Shown here: piece after piece, positions 43,627 through 52,448 of the stretch | How the letters are laid out: every line of letters begins with the position of its first letter | Numbering within the stretch: position 1 is the first letter of the stretch | Assembly: GCF_036345255.1 (NCBI RefSeq) | Contig: NZ_CP107783.1 | Location: 10,099,001-10,163,000 of the forward strand | Direction: 5' to 3' | Source: Streptomyces sp. NBC_00569 | GTDB lineage: Bacteria; Actinomycetota; Actinomycetes; Streptomycetales; Streptomycetaceae | Length of the DNA stretch: 64,000 nt | Notes under the pieces: model-generated | What the model saw: only the letters and a program-made list of their open reading frames with translations | Told to the model about the DNA's origin: nothing | Databases searched by the model: none | Made by a program: the position numbers and the translations under genes

Positions 43627-45585
43627 ATGGTCACTGACTCCTTCACGCACCAGGACGGCTACGTGCAGCCCGACGTCGACGTATGTGCCCTGCGCACCGT
43701 GCTCGACGGCGAATACGCGCAGATCCGCGATCTCGTCCGCACCAATCTCGTCGCGCACGCCTCCGTTCTCGACGAGGCCGAAGAGCTCGGCATCGACGAC
43801 TTCCGCGAACGCGTGCGGGGGCTCGTCGTCGAGCTGGCGGCGACCGGCCAGACCGGGATGGGATTTCCGAGGGAGTACGGCGGTGGCGGCGACATCGGCG
43901 CCTCCATCGCCGCGTTCGAGACGCTCGCCTTCGGCGACCTTTCGGTGCTGGTGAAGGTCGGTGTGCAGTTCGGTCTCTTCGGCGGCGCGATCCTGCAGCT
44001 CGGTACCGAACGTCACCACGAGGCCTACCTGCCGGACCTGATCACCGGGAAGCTGATGGGCTGTTTCGCGATGACCGAGACCGGCCACGGGTCCAACGTC
44101 CAGGCACTCGGCACGGTGGCGACGTACGACGTCGACACCCAGGAGTTCGTCATCACCACGAGCGGTGACGAGGCCCGCAAAGACTACATCGGCAACGCGG
44201 CCCGGCACGCCGAACTGGCCGTCGTCTTCGCCCAGTTGCGGGTGGGCGGCGCGTCTGAGGGCGTGCACGCCTTCGTCGTCCCGATCCGCGTCGACGGTGC
44301 ACCGGCGCCGGGCGTCCGGATCGAGGACGACGGCCGCAAGATGGGTCTCAACGGTGTCGACAACGGCCGCCTCTGGTTCGACGGCGTACGCGTGCCGCGC
44401 GAGGCCCTCCTCAACCGGTTCGCCGACGTCACCCCGCAGGGCGAGTACGAGAGCCCGATCGAGAACCCCGGCCGCCGCTTCTTCACCATGCTCGGCACCC
44501 TGGTCCAGGGACGGGTCAGTGTCGGCGGCGGCGCCATCAATGCCGCCAAGGTGGCACTGGCGATCGCGACGAAGTACGCGCTGCGCCGACGGCAGTTCGA
44601 GGCGACGTCGGACACCGAGGAGCAACTGCTGCTCGACTACGGCATGCACCAGCGCCGTCTCCTTCCGCTCCTCGCGCGCACCTACGCGCTGCACTTCGCC
44701 CAGGACGTGGTGCGCACGGACCTGCACGAGGTCCTCTCGGGGATCAAGGACGACGAGCAGGAGCGCCGGGAACTGGAGGCGCGGGCGGCGGGCACCAAGG
44801 CGCTCGGCACCTGGCACGCGACCCGGGTGATCCAGGAGTGCCGCGAGGCGTGCGGGGGCGCCGGCTACCTCGCCGAGAACCGGTTCGCCGCGCTCAAGGC
44901 CGACAGCGACATCTTCACGACGTTCGAGGGCGACAACCACGTCCTGCTCCAGCTGGTGGCCAAGGGCCTGCTCACGGGGTACGCGAGCGAGTTCGAGGAC
45001 CTCGACCAGCTCGGCATGGTCCGCTTCGTCACCGGCCTCGCCGTCGAGACCGTCATCGAGAAGACATCGGCCCACAAACTGCTGGAGCGCGTGCGCGACC
45101 TGCTGCCGGGCGGCGACGCGTGGGACCAGGAGGCGGGTCTGCTCGACTCGGAGTACCACCTGGCCATGCTGCGCTTCCGCGAGGAGCACATGGTCGCCGG
45201 TGTAGCCCGGCGACTCAAGCGCGGCGTCGAGAAGAACGGCAGCCCCGGCGCCGTCTTCTCCCGGGTGCAGGACCACGTCATCGCGGTGGCCCGCGCGCAC
45301 GTTGAGCGACTCGTGCTCGAAGCGTTCGTCGACAAGCTGGGCACGTTGCCCGAGGGGGACGACAAGGTCGCGCTGGGGCTGCTGTGCGACCTCTTCGCCC
45401 TCTCGACGATCGAGGCGGACCGCGCCTGGTTCATGGAGCACGGTCGGCTGACGGTGCAGCGTTCCAAGGCGATCACCCGTGAGGTGAACGACCTCTGCCG
45501 CAAGGTGCGCCCGCTCGCGGGCGACCTCGTCGACGCCTGGGGAATCCCGCCGGAGATGCTCCGCTCCCCGGACCTGATCAAGTAG
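43627..45585 (+). CDS. Acyl-CoA dehydrogenase/oxidase-family flavoprotein
   Basis: The 652-residue protein has the acyl-CoA dehydrogenase core (MGFPREYGGGGDIGASIAAF, GCFAMTETGHGSNVQALGTV, QGRVSVGGGAINAAKVALAI) and the longer C-terminal domain of acyl-CoA oxidases (ECREACGGAGYLAENRFAAL, FTTFEGDNHVLLQLVAKGLL, with catalytic Glu434). Members oxidise acyl-CoA to enoyl-CoA in beta-oxidation, passing electrons to oxygen or a flavoprotein; which applies here is not clear. It stands alone; the next segment carries remnants of lipid-related genes. Confidence 0.9.
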   Translation: MVTDSFTHQDGYVQPDVDVCALRTVLDGEYAQIRDLVRTNLVAHASVLDEAEELGIDDFRERVRGLVVELAATGQTGMGFPREYGGGGDIGASIAAFETLAFGDLSVLVKVGVQFGLFGGAILQLGTERHHEAYLPDLITGKLMGCFAMTETGHGSNVQALGTVATYDVDTQEFVITTSGDEARKDYIGNAARHAELAVVFAQLRVGGASEGVHAFVVPIRVDGAPAPGVRIEDDGRKMGLNGVDNGRLWFDGVRVPREALLNRFADVTPQGEYESPIENPGRRFFTMLGTLVQGRVSVGGGAINAAKVALAIATKYALRRRQFEATSDTEEQLLLDYGMHQRRLLPLLARTYALHFAQDVVRTDLHEVLSGIKDDEQERRELEARAAGTKALGTWHATRVIQECREACGGAGYLAENRFAALKADSDIFTTFEGDNHVLLQLVAKGLLTGYASEFEDLDQLGMVRFVTGLAVETVIEKTSAHKLLERVRDLLPGGDAWDQEAGLLDSEYHLAMLRFREEHMVAGVARRLKRGVEKNGSPGAVFSRVQDHVIAVARAHVERLVLEAFVDKLGTLPEGDDKVALGLLCDLFALSTIEADRAWFMEHGRLTVQRSKAITREVNDLCRKVRPLAGDLVDAWGIPPEMLRSPDLIK

Positions 45586-45604
45586 CCCTGGCCGACTTCC
45601 CGCC

Positions 45605-45671
45605 CGACACACAGGAGCTGGTCGCCGCCGAGCGCCTTGGGCAGACCGGTGGTGCCCGAGGTGTAGCCGAA
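45605..45671 (-). pseudogene. Acyl-CoA synthetase (AMP-binding) P-loop fragment
   Basis: Read leftwards from about 45671, the frame gives FGYTSGTTGLPKALGGDQLL. This is the ATP-binding signature of the AMP-forming acyl-CoA synthetases (YTSGTTGxPK). About 22 codons survive, fused to the methyltransferase fragment on the same strand. It is a clean deletion junction. Confidence 0.6.
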
Positions 45672-46060
45672 TGGTCGAACCAGTTCTCGGCCCGGACCTC
45701 GCAGCCTGGCCAGTGCTGGTCACGGGCCCACGCGACCTGGCAGGGGCTCATGGTGATCCCTACCGCGTGCTTGACGTGGTGGGCTTGCACCAGGCGGTGC
45801 AGGAGGCTGCCGTATCCGCAGCCGATGTCGAGCACACGGTCCGCGCCCACGGCGTGTGCCGCCTCGGCGTGGTAATCGAGCTTCCTGATCTGAGCCGAGT
45901 CGAGTGTGTCGCCCTCCTCCCACATACCGTAGGAAAAGACGAGCTCGGGCCCCAGGATCAGGTAGAAGTCACCCAGGAAATCGTATTGATGAAGGATCGC
46001 CTTCGACGAGGTGCCCTTGTAGGCGGATCTCGTCTTCGATTCGTGTCCCACAGTGCCCAC
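45672..46060 (-). pseudogene. CFA-synthase-like SAM methyltransferase, C-terminally truncated
   Basis: The frame reads VGHESKTRSAYKGTSSKAIL, HQYDFLGDFYLILGPELVFS, YGMWEEGDTLDSAQIRKLDY, and the SAM-binding VGADRVLDIGCGYGSLLHRL. YGMW and DIGCGYG are typical of cyclopropane-fatty-acid-synthase-like methyltransferases. After WFDHS the frame enters the acyl-CoA synthetase scrap, so the catalytic C-terminal half is lost. The GTG near 46060 is the probable start. Confidence 0.7.
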
Positions 46061-46578
46061 CAGTCCATTTCGGCGACGAAGGTCAGTCGGCCAGCGCAGA
46101 CCATCGCTCCAGGTAACTGGGTTCGAAGGCAGAACCTTCGGCCACACACCGGGCCACGCTCTGCAACCCGCTCGATCGGCGGCGAACCTGACCATGAGCG
46201 AGGTTCGGCGCTCCGCTCTTGCGCCCACTTTGAGCAACGTGCCCACCCTGGCCGGCCGACTGGACTTCGACCTGATGCCCAGGACCAAGGGGGAAGGCCC
46301 TGACCTTCTACCGGCCACCCAAACCCCCGAGCGGGACCGAATGCCCGATCGGGGGTGCTGGTTCATGCTGGGTGATGCTGTCCTCGCAGGTCAGCACCGT
46401 CTGCTTGATAGCAGTCCTGCGGGTTGGCTCATGTTCCTCCGTCCGCTGACGCACGGAGCGCGGGGAAGAAGGATGAGCGGGAGCGCTTCCGGCTCTTCGG
46501 CCCGTCATGGAGGGATGACCGACTCGACTGCTTGCTGCCGCCGGGGCTCAAAGGTCGGCAAGCGACCCGTGACCTGCC
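46061..46578. other. Intergenic stretch with one hairpin
   Basis: About 520 bases hold no supported gene. A hairpin at 46322-46355 is the main feature. The left part is the upstream region of the methyltransferase remnant; the right end is the 3' flank of the aldo/keto reductase gene. Confidence 0.4.
46322..46355. terminator. Hairpin terminator candidate
   Basis: ACCCCCGAGCGGG (46322-46334) pairs with CCCGATCGGGGGT (46343-46355) with one mismatched position. It lies about 225 bases downstream of the aldo/keto reductase stop on the minus strand. It may close that transcript. Confidence 0.5.
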
Positions 46579-47463
46579 TCAGCCCGGTAGAGCGTCCTCG
46601 AGCCGCGCCAGCTCCAGCGTGCTCAGCGTGAGATCCGCGGCCGTGGCCGAGTCGGTGATGGAGGGCGGGCGGCTGGCTCCCGGTACCGGGATCACTGCCG
46701 GGGAACGGGCGAGCAGCCAGGCCAGGGCGATCTGCTGCGGGCTGACGCCGCGCTCGGCTGCGATGCGGTGGAAGGCAGTGGCGACGGAGGTGGGGCCGCA
46801 GGGGCCGTCGAGGGAGCTGCGGGAGATGCCGCCAAGGGGGCTCCAGGGCAGAAAGGCCAGACCCAGCTGGGCGCTCAGCCGCAGCTCGGGCTCGCTGTCG
46901 CGGAAGGCGGGCGAGTACTGGTTTTGCACGGAGACGAGTCCCTCGCCGAGGATCTGATGCGCCTGGCGGATCTGGGCGGTGGTGACGTTGGAGATTCCCG
47001 CGGCGCGGATCGTGCCGGCGTCGAGCAGCTCGCGCAGCGCGCCGACGGACTCCGCCCAGGGCACGGCCGGGTCCGGCTTGTGCAGCTGGTACAGGCCGAT
47101 CGCGTCGACGCCCAGGCGCTTGGCGGAGGCCTCGGCAGCTTGCTTCAGGTGGGCGGGGGTGGCGGTGACTGTCCATGTGCCGTCGCCGGGGCGGCCACGG
47201 CCGCCTTTGGTGGCCACCAGGACGCCGGAGGTGTCGCCGCCGTAGCGGGACAGGGCCCGGGCGATCAGTAGCTCGTTGTGGCCGACCTCGCCGGGGTGCC
47301 AGTGGTAGCTGTCGGCGGTGTCGATGAGTGTGACGCCGGCGTCGAGGGCGGCGTGGACGGTGGCGATGGCCCGCGTCTCGTCCGGGCGGTGCTCGATGGA
47401 CAGCGGCATGGCGCCCAGGCCGATGGCGCTGACGGTGGTGCGGGCGATGGTGCGGTACTGCAT
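46579..47463 (-). CDS. Aldo/keto reductase
   Basis: The 294-residue NADPH-dependent TIM-barrel reductase has the active-site Asp and Tyr in LIDTADSYHWHPGEVGHNEL, Lys in VLVATKGGRGRPGDGTW and His in LYQLHKPDPAVPWAE. The NADPH site near the end reads VIPVPGASRPPSITDSATAA. The substrate is unknown. It follows the epimerase-like gene by 14 bases on the same strand, so the two form an operon divergent from a LysR regulator that probably controls them. Confidence 0.92.
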   Translation of the reverse strand: MQYRTIARTTVSAIGLGAMPLSIEHRPDETRAIATVHAALDAGVTLIDTADSYHWHPGEVGHNELLIARALSRYGGDTSGVLVATKGGRGRPGDGTWTVTATPAHLKQAAEASAKRLGVDAIGLYQLHKPDPAVPWAESVGALRELLDAGTIRAAGISNVTTAQIRQAHQILGEGLVSVQNQYSPAFRDSEPELRLSAQLGLAFLPWSPLGGISRSSLDGPCGPTSVATAFHRIAAERGVSPQQIALAWLLARSPAVIPVPGASRPPSITDSATAADLTLSTLELARLEDALPG

Positions 47464-47477
47464 GGTGGCTCTCTTCC

Positions 47478-48416
47478 TCAGGCGGAGGGTGAGGGTTCGA
47501 TGGTGAGGGCTTCGGAGACGGCGCCGGGCAGCCAGTCCGTGGTGCGGGAGAAGGAATAACCCAGCTCCTTCGCACGGGCGTTGTGCATGGCGTAGTGGCG
47601 GTCGAAGGAGAACGCCGAAGCCTCCTCGCCCGCCGGGACAATCCGGTAGACGGGCTCCCGGCCGGTCTGCGCGGCGATGATCGCGGCGAGGCCGTGTACG
47701 TCGAGCGGGCCATCGGAACAGGCGTTGACCGGACCGGTGAAGTCGGCTGTGGTCGCCCACAGCAGCAGGTCCGCCAGCTCCTCGTAGTGGATGAAGACCG
47801 TGGGCAGCGCCTTCGCGTGCACAGTGATCTCCACGCCCGCGGCGATGCGCCCGGCGTAGTGCGCCAGCCGGCCGGTGAACTCCTGCGCGCCGCCGCCGAG
47901 CACATGGGCGCAGCGCACACTGGCGAACTCGAAGCTGCCGGCGCGGGTGAAGACGGCCTCCGCCTGGCGCTTGCCCTCGGCGTAGTGCGCCTCTAGGTAC
48001 GCCTCGTCGTGCCAGGGAAGGTCCATGGCCACCAGCCAGGTGGCCGGGTCCACGATCTCCTCCGGCACCGGCGTACCTGGGGGCACAGCCGCCATCGCGG
48101 CGGTCGCGGGGTCGTAGACCTCGATCGTGGAGGTCATGACATAGCGCCGGGTGCGGCCGGCAAAGGCGCGGGCGGCGACAGCAGCCTGCACCGGGGTGTA
48201 GCAGACCTGGTCCACCACGACGTCGAAGGTGCGGGAGCCGAGCGCGGCCGTCAGGGCGGCCTCGTCGTTTCGGTCGACAACGAGGTGCTCGACCCCGGCG
48301 GGCGGCGGGGTCGAGCCGCGGTTGATCACAGTGACCTGGTGGCCCGCAGCCTGCAGGCGCTTCACCAGGAGCTTTCCGAAGTACCGGCTTCCGCCGATGA
48401 CGCAGATCCTTTGCAT
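47478..48416 (-). CDS. NAD-dependent epimerase/dehydratase-family protein
   Basis: The 312-residue extended-SDR protein has the Rossmann motif ICVIGGSRYFGKLLVKRLQA, then VTVINRGSTPPPAGVEHLVV and TSTIEVYDPATAAM, with YAEGKRQAEAVF as the active-site Tyr-x-x-x-Lys region. The C-terminal substrate domain fits isoflavone-reductase/epimerase relatives. ATG 48416 is preferred over the upstream frame because family sequence starts there. It is transcribed with the aldo/keto reductase and faces the LysR gene across 70 bases. Confidence 0.9.
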   Translation of the reverse strand: MQRICVIGGSRYFGKLLVKRLQAAGHQVTVINRGSTPPPAGVEHLVVDRNDEAALTAALGSRTFDVVVDQVCYTPVQAAVAARAFAGRTRRYVMTSTIEVYDPATAAMAAVPPGTPVPEEIVDPATWLVAMDLPWHDEAYLEAHYAEGKRQAEAVFTRAGSFEFASVRCAHVLGGGAQEFTGRLAHYAGRIAAGVEITVHAKALPTVFIHYEELADLLLWATTADFTGPVNACSDGPLDVHGLAAIIAAQTGREPVYRIVPAGEEASAFSFDRHYAMHNARAKELGYSFSRTTDWLPGAVSEALTIEPSPSA

Positions 48417-48486
48417 GCCCCCATCCTGGAGACCTATCGTCATCAGCAGAAGTCCCGACTTGCTGGATACGTATTAAGGACAACTG

Positions 48487-49398
48487 TTGATCGATGTGCA
48501 GCGGCTCCGCGTCCTGCGGGCAGTGGCGGAGCACGGCAGCTTCAACCAGGCGGCCACGGCTCTCCGCCTCACCCCCTCGGCTGTCTCCCAGCAGGTGGCC
48601 GCCCTGGAGCGCAGCCTCGGAGCTGAGGTCGTCGCCCGCAGCACCCGCGGCGTCACCCTCACCCAGGCCGGACAGATCATGGTCGGCGCCGCCGAATCCG
48701 TCGCCGCGGAGCTCGAACACGCACAACAGCAGGTCGCCCAGCTCAGCACCGGCCGTACGCAACTCACCGTCGCCACCTTCACCAGCGGCGGCAGGCTCCT
48801 GATGCCCGCTGCTCTCACCCGGCTCATGGCAGCCCATCCCCGCACCGTGCTCCACATCAGGGAGGGCGAACCCGAGGACACCCTGCCGCTCGTCCGCCAG
48901 GGCGCCGTGGACCTCGCTCTCGCCTACCACTTCGACGGCCCGCTCCCCGTCGGGCCGGGCCCCAGCTCCAGCGTGGAGTGGACGCCGCTCCTGGAAGACC
49001 CCCTGCACGTCGTCCTGCCGCAAGGGCACCGACTCGCCAACCGCCATGCGCTCGACCTCGCCGAGCTGGCAGCCGAACCCTGGGTGCTCGGCTGCCTGAA
49101 GACCGAGGCATACCTGCGCCGCTACGCCGAGCGCGCCGGCTTCGATCCGGACGTGCGCGGGACCACCACCGACTACTTCTTCGCCCGCTCGCTCGTCGCC
49201 GCCGGCGTGGGAATCTCCCTGATCCCCTCCATCGCGCTCACCCCGGAGGTCCCTGGCCAGTGCACCGTCCCGATCAAGTCGCCGGGGCCGATCCGGTACA
49301 TCGGCGTCGCCGCAATCAACCGTAGCGACCGGCCCCACGTCACGACGCTCATCCACGCCCTCCGCGAGCAGGCGATGCAGCAGCACAAGGGGCGTTGA
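48487..49398 (+). CDS. LysR-family transcriptional regulator
   Basis: The 303-residue protein starts at TTG 48487 behind AAGGAC. The winged helix reads LRVLRAVAEHGSFNQAATAL, RLTPSAVSQQVAALERSLGA. The co-inducer domain includes VATFTSGGRLLMPAALTRLM and VEWTPLLEDPLHVVLPQGHR. The gene is divergent from the epimerase/aldo-keto reductase operon across a 70-bp region with AT-rich sequence, the usual arrangement for LysR control of the neighbour. Confidence 0.92.
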   Translation: MIDVQRLRVLRAVAEHGSFNQAATALRLTPSAVSQQVAALERSLGAEVVARSTRGVTLTQAGQIMVGAAESVAAELEHAQQQVAQLSTGRTQLTVATFTSGGRLLMPAALTRLMAAHPRTVLHIREGEPEDTLPLVRQGAVDLALAYHFDGPLPVGPGPSSSVEWTPLLEDPLHVVLPQGHRLANRHALDLAELAAEPWVLGCLKTEAYLRRYAERAGFDPDVRGTTTDYFFARSLVAAGVGISLIPSIALTPEVPGQCTVPIKSPGPIRYIGVAAINRSDRPHVTTLIHALREQAMQQHKGR

Positions 49399-50423
49399 TC
49401 CCGCCACGGGTAGCCCCGGCCGGACGCCGACCGGACCGGCGTTTCATAGGTGGTCGCGCCGGGTTACCCCAGTGTGGAGTCCCGCAGGGCGGCGCGTGCC
49501 TGGTCGGCGTCCAGCATCAGAGAGAACTCTTCGAAGGCCACGGCCATCACCTCCCTGGGGGTGGCCCGTCCCTCGGGGGCCCGACGGACGGCGAGCTGGG
49601 CGCGCCGCGGGCCAGGATGCCGACCGTCTGGAGAACCGCGAAGTCGGCATGGCCCGCATGGACGGCTTCGGAATACGCCGTGGCTGTTCGAGGCCGATTA
49701 CCTCACCGGCGAACACGCGAAAATCTCTGTCGGCCAGAGTAGACATTGGGTGGCGGCGCGGTTACGGTTTTTGTCGTAGTCAGAAGTCAGCAAGGCCAGG
49801 CAGACACGAACTGCCGGGTCGTGGTGCGGAAGTTGCAGTTCGCAGGGCGGTGCGGTGGTGGAGTTCCGAAGCCAGGGTTGTTGCAGGACGGCGACGGGGC
49901 TGACGACCGGACCGGGTGGCCCGCAGTGATCAGGGGCCGCCGGCGGGGCCGCGGTCAGCAGGGGCGGTTCCCGTGAGTGCAGTTCGCGGTACCCAGCAGT
50001 GAATCGGTGAGCAGTACCTCGGTGAAGGCGTCGGCTGCTGGCGCGCGCACCGGGAGGTTCGGCAGTGGGGTTCTAAGCCAGAGCAGATGCACGATGGGCG
50101 ACGGGGCTGGCTGCCGGAAAGGTGGCGCTGTCACAGGTCACTGAGCAGTTCGCATCACCAGCAGTACGCAGTAGAGCAGTGCCAGCAGTATGTAGTCCCC
50201 CCGTTTTGTAAGTGGTTGATCACCGAGGGAAGAACGGAGGAACGAGCGCCATCAGGATCGCCCGGGCGGAGTGTTGAGCCCGGGTACCGCAGGACATCGA
50301 TAGTGAGGTGGTCTCCGGTCAAGCAACCGCGATCCCCGCACCCCCGACAACTCCCAGGTCGGGTCGGCGGACACAGAAGGCCGGCGCAGTTCCAGGGCCG
50401 GCAGATGGTGTAGATGTTCCTTC
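49399..50423. other. Long intergenic region with only coding scraps
   Basis: About 1 kb separates LysR from the MerR gene. On the minus strand near 49470-49560 a short frame, EVMAVAFEEFSLMLDADQAR then AALRDSTLG, looks coding but has no start and no recognised family. The rest shows no family-like sequence and no ribosome site. It appears to be decayed DNA. Confidence 0.4.
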
Positions 50424-50455
50424 GGGGCCCTGGTGCCATATGGCACCAGGGCCCC
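50424..50455. repeat. Perfect 32-bp palindrome upstream of the MerR gene
   Basis: The sequence GGGGCCCTGGTGCC-ATAT-GGCACCAGGGCCCC is fully self-complementary over 32 bases. It ends 27 bases before the MerR start codon. It could be an operator for a dimeric regulator, a cruciform/hairpin acting as a terminator of upstream transcription, or an attenuator in the leader. The absence of a T-run argues slightly against a simple terminator. Confidence 0.95.
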
Positions 50456-50482
50456 TCGAGCGTGTTCCACAGAGAGGTGCAA

Positions 50483-50818
50483 ATGACAGCAGACGACTCG
50501 TTCGACCGTCTCGAGGACGAGGACTACCCCGCCTACACGATGGGCAGGGCCGCCGAGATGCTCGGCACCACCCAGGGCTTCCTCCGCGCCATCGGCGAAG
50601 CCCGCCTCATCACCCCGCTGCGCTCCGAGGGCGGCCACCGCCGCTACTCCCGCTACCAGCTGCGCATCGCCGCCCGCGCTCGGGAACTCGTCGACCAGGG
50701 CACTCCCATCGAGGCGGCCTGCCGCATCATCGTCCTCGAGGACCAGCTCGAAGAGGCCCAGCGCATCAACGCCGAATACCGTCGCGCCGCCGAGTCGGGT
50801 TCACCGCCCGCGGGCTGA
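50483..50818 (+). CDS. MerR-family transcriptional regulator
   Basis: The 111-residue protein has a MerR HTH at residues 17-65 (AYTMGRAAEMLGTTQGFLRA, IGEARLITPLRSEGGHRRYS, RYQLRIAARARELVDQG), followed by a short dimerisation helix (EDQLEEAQRINAEYRRA). It lacks the cysteine-rich metal-binding tail, so the signal is unknown. Similar short MerR proteins occur beside cold-shock and heat-shock genes in Streptomyces, as here. ATG 50483 follows AGAGAGG. Confidence 0.88.
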   Translation: MTADDSFDRLEDEDYPAYTMGRAAEMLGTTQGFLRAIGEARLITPLRSEGGHRRYSRYQLRIAARARELVDQGTPIEAACRIIVLEDQLEEAQRINAEYRRAAESGSPPAG

Positions 50819-51066
50819 GGTGACATTGGGCCATCGCGCGCCGGCAGATCCCGCACGCACCTGCCGGGGACGCGGCGTGTGGGCCGTTTCTGATGGTGAC
50901 AGCGTGTGAGGGCGTGTAGCGTTTGGGTCAGCTGTCGTGGTTCGGAAGTTCTCTTTTGCCCGCGCTTCGGCGTGGGCGTTCTGCTGTGCTGTGCCGCAGG
51001 AACCAGGACGATCACCTCCGCCTTCCGCATGGTGCGGGAGGCGTTTGTGACTGGAAGGCATGAGAC
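50819..51066 (+). promoter_or_regulatory. Leader region of the cold-shock gene
   Basis: The 248 bases between MerR and the cold-shock gene contain the promoter and a likely long 5' leader. Typical cold-shock genes have structured leaders. Here GCGGGAGGCG lies near 51030 and GGAAGG just before the ATG (51053-51058). No single hairpin dominates. Confidence 0.4.
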
Positions 51067-51270
51067 ATGGCTACGGGAACTGTGAAGTGGTTCAACGCGG
51101 ACAAGGGCTTCGGTTTCATCGCCCAGGACGCCGGCGGCCCCGACGTCTTCGCCCACTACTCGGCGATCAACTCCACGGGCTTCCGTGAGCTCCAGGAGGG
51201 TCAGAGCGTGACATTCGACGTCACCCAGGGCCAGAAGGGCCCCCAGGCGGAGAACATCAACCTGGCCTGA
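51067..51270 (+). CDS. cspA: Cold-shock protein
   Basis: The 67-residue OB-fold RNA chaperone reads [40 protein letters not shown] and ends [10 protein letters not shown]. The RNA-binding motifs KGFGFI and VFAHYS are intact. It melts RNA structure at low temperature or in stress. It lies 248 bases after MerR and shares its direction, within a cluster of heat- and cold-stress genes. Several paralogues are normal in Streptomyces. Confidence 0.95.
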   Translation: MATGTVKWFNADKGFGFIAQDAGGPDVFAHYSAINSTGFRELQEGQSVTFDVTQGQKGPQAENINLA

Positions 51271-51673
51271 CCGCCCCACTCGAGCCCATCATCGCGGAGT
51301 CGGTCCCGCAGCGGCTGGCCTGCCGCCAGTCGCTGTGAGCCCTCGCCAGCGCTGTCGTCTGCGTCCCCGCCTTCTTGCGAGGCTGCGCGCACCCGTGGCC
51401 GAAGCATTCTCGAGCGGGGCGCGTAACCTGCCGACAGGTCCGGTAGTTGGGCCGTCTGGGTTGGGTTCGGCAGAAGCCCTGCACTTGTCCTTTCCGAGCG
51501 TCTGGGGGCTCGGCGCGGGCGGGTGCGGGGCTTCTGCTTCGTCGGCAGGTACGGCCTGGCCCGCTGCTCTGGCTAGAGGCCGGGCAAACCGTCCGGGCGG
51601 CGTCCTGAAGCTCCTGCTTGAACTTTGCCGTGGCAGCAGTGCTGCTGCCTCGGACACCGCCCACGACGTGCTG
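51271..51673. other. Intergenic stretch between convergent genes
   Basis: About 400 bases separate the cold-shock gene from the convergent HSP18-type regulator. No gene or clear hairpin is seen. Confidence 0.4.
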
Positions 51674-52321
51674 TCAGCCGTGGGTGCTGCCGTTGTGCAG
51701 GCGGGCGGTGTTACGGGTGACGAGGTCGATGCGCGCTGCGAGGTCGGGGTGGCTGGCCATGAGATGGCTGTGGGTGTCGGCGAGCGGGTCGATGAGATTG
51801 GCGGCGTCGTTGTCGGCGAGGGCCTCGGTGAGGCGGGCCAGCGGCTGCTGGGCCTGGGCGGGGAGGTCGGTGAGGGCGGTGATCTGCCCGGCAAGCTGTC
51901 GCAGATGGGCGGCGTTGGTCCGGGCCCAGGTGGCGATCGTGCGGTCGGCGGCGCGGCGGCTGCGGGTGGCTTGTACGCGTTGTTCCCTTGTGGTGCCGGG
52001 GGCTCCGGGGCGTACGCGCAGGTAGCGCCGCTCCGCGGCCTGGCGGCTGGCCACGCCCAGGGGGTGGGCGAGGTCGGCCCAGCTGGAGCCCGCTGTGCGG
52101 GCTGCCTCGATCAGCCCAGGTTCCCATCCGGCGAGCTGGTCGCGCAGTTCGCGCAAGAGAAGGAGGGCGGCCAGAGCCTGGTCCGCGCCTGCTTGTGCGT
52201 CCTGCGGGCGGTTCTCGGCCTGCGGGGTCTGGGCGGTGCGGACGGCTTCGTCGATCGTGTTCAGCGCTTGCGCGGCGGCCAAGAACGACGTGGGGCCACG
52301 GGGCGCGGAGGAAGCGTTCAT
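51674..52321 (-). CDS. HSP18-type transcriptional regulator
   Basis: The 215-residue protein reads MNASSAPRGPTSFLAAAQAL, LALLLLRELRDQLAGWEPGL, AARTAGSSWADLAHPLGVAS, RQAAERRYLRVRPG. The middle is a helix-turn-helix (SWADLAHPLGVASRQAAERR). The sequence matches the Streptomyces regulator annotated next to HSP18 small heat-shock genes, as far as I recall. It is divergent from the Hsp20 gene at 52449, with repeated GGATGAC motifs between, and should repress it until heat stress. Confidence 0.82.
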   Translation of the reverse strand: MNASSAPRGPTSFLAAAQALNTIDEAVRTAQTPQAENRPQDAQAGADQALAALLLLRELRDQLAGWEPGLIEAARTAGSSWADLAHPLGVASRQAAERRYLRVRPGAPGTTREQRVQATRSRRAADRTIATWARTNAAHLRQLAGQITALTDLPAQAQQPLARLTEALADNDAANLIDPLADTHSHLMASHPDLAARIDLVTRNTARLHNGSTHG

Positions 52322-52347
52322 TCAGATCCCCTCAGGACTGTCACCCG

Positions 52348-52383
52348 TTGGATGACGCATCACTTGTCATCGTTTGGATGACA
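52348..52383. promoter_or_regulatory. Operator region of the Hsp20 gene: repeated TTGGATGAC and TGTCATC/GATGACA
   Basis: TTGGATGAC occurs at 52348-52356 and 52374-52382 (26-bp spacing). The second copy overlaps a 7-bp inverted repeat, TGTCATC (52365-52371) and GATGACA (52377-52383). The site lies 27 bases upstream of the HSP18-type regulator start and 66 upstream of Hsp20. It is not the HspR motif (HAIR) or CIRCE. Confidence 0.7.
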
Positions 52384-52448
52384 TGTTACAACGGTGTCAG
52401 GTGAAGCGCATTGGCAGTTTCCTGCCAGACTTGTGGAGGTGTTTCGCG

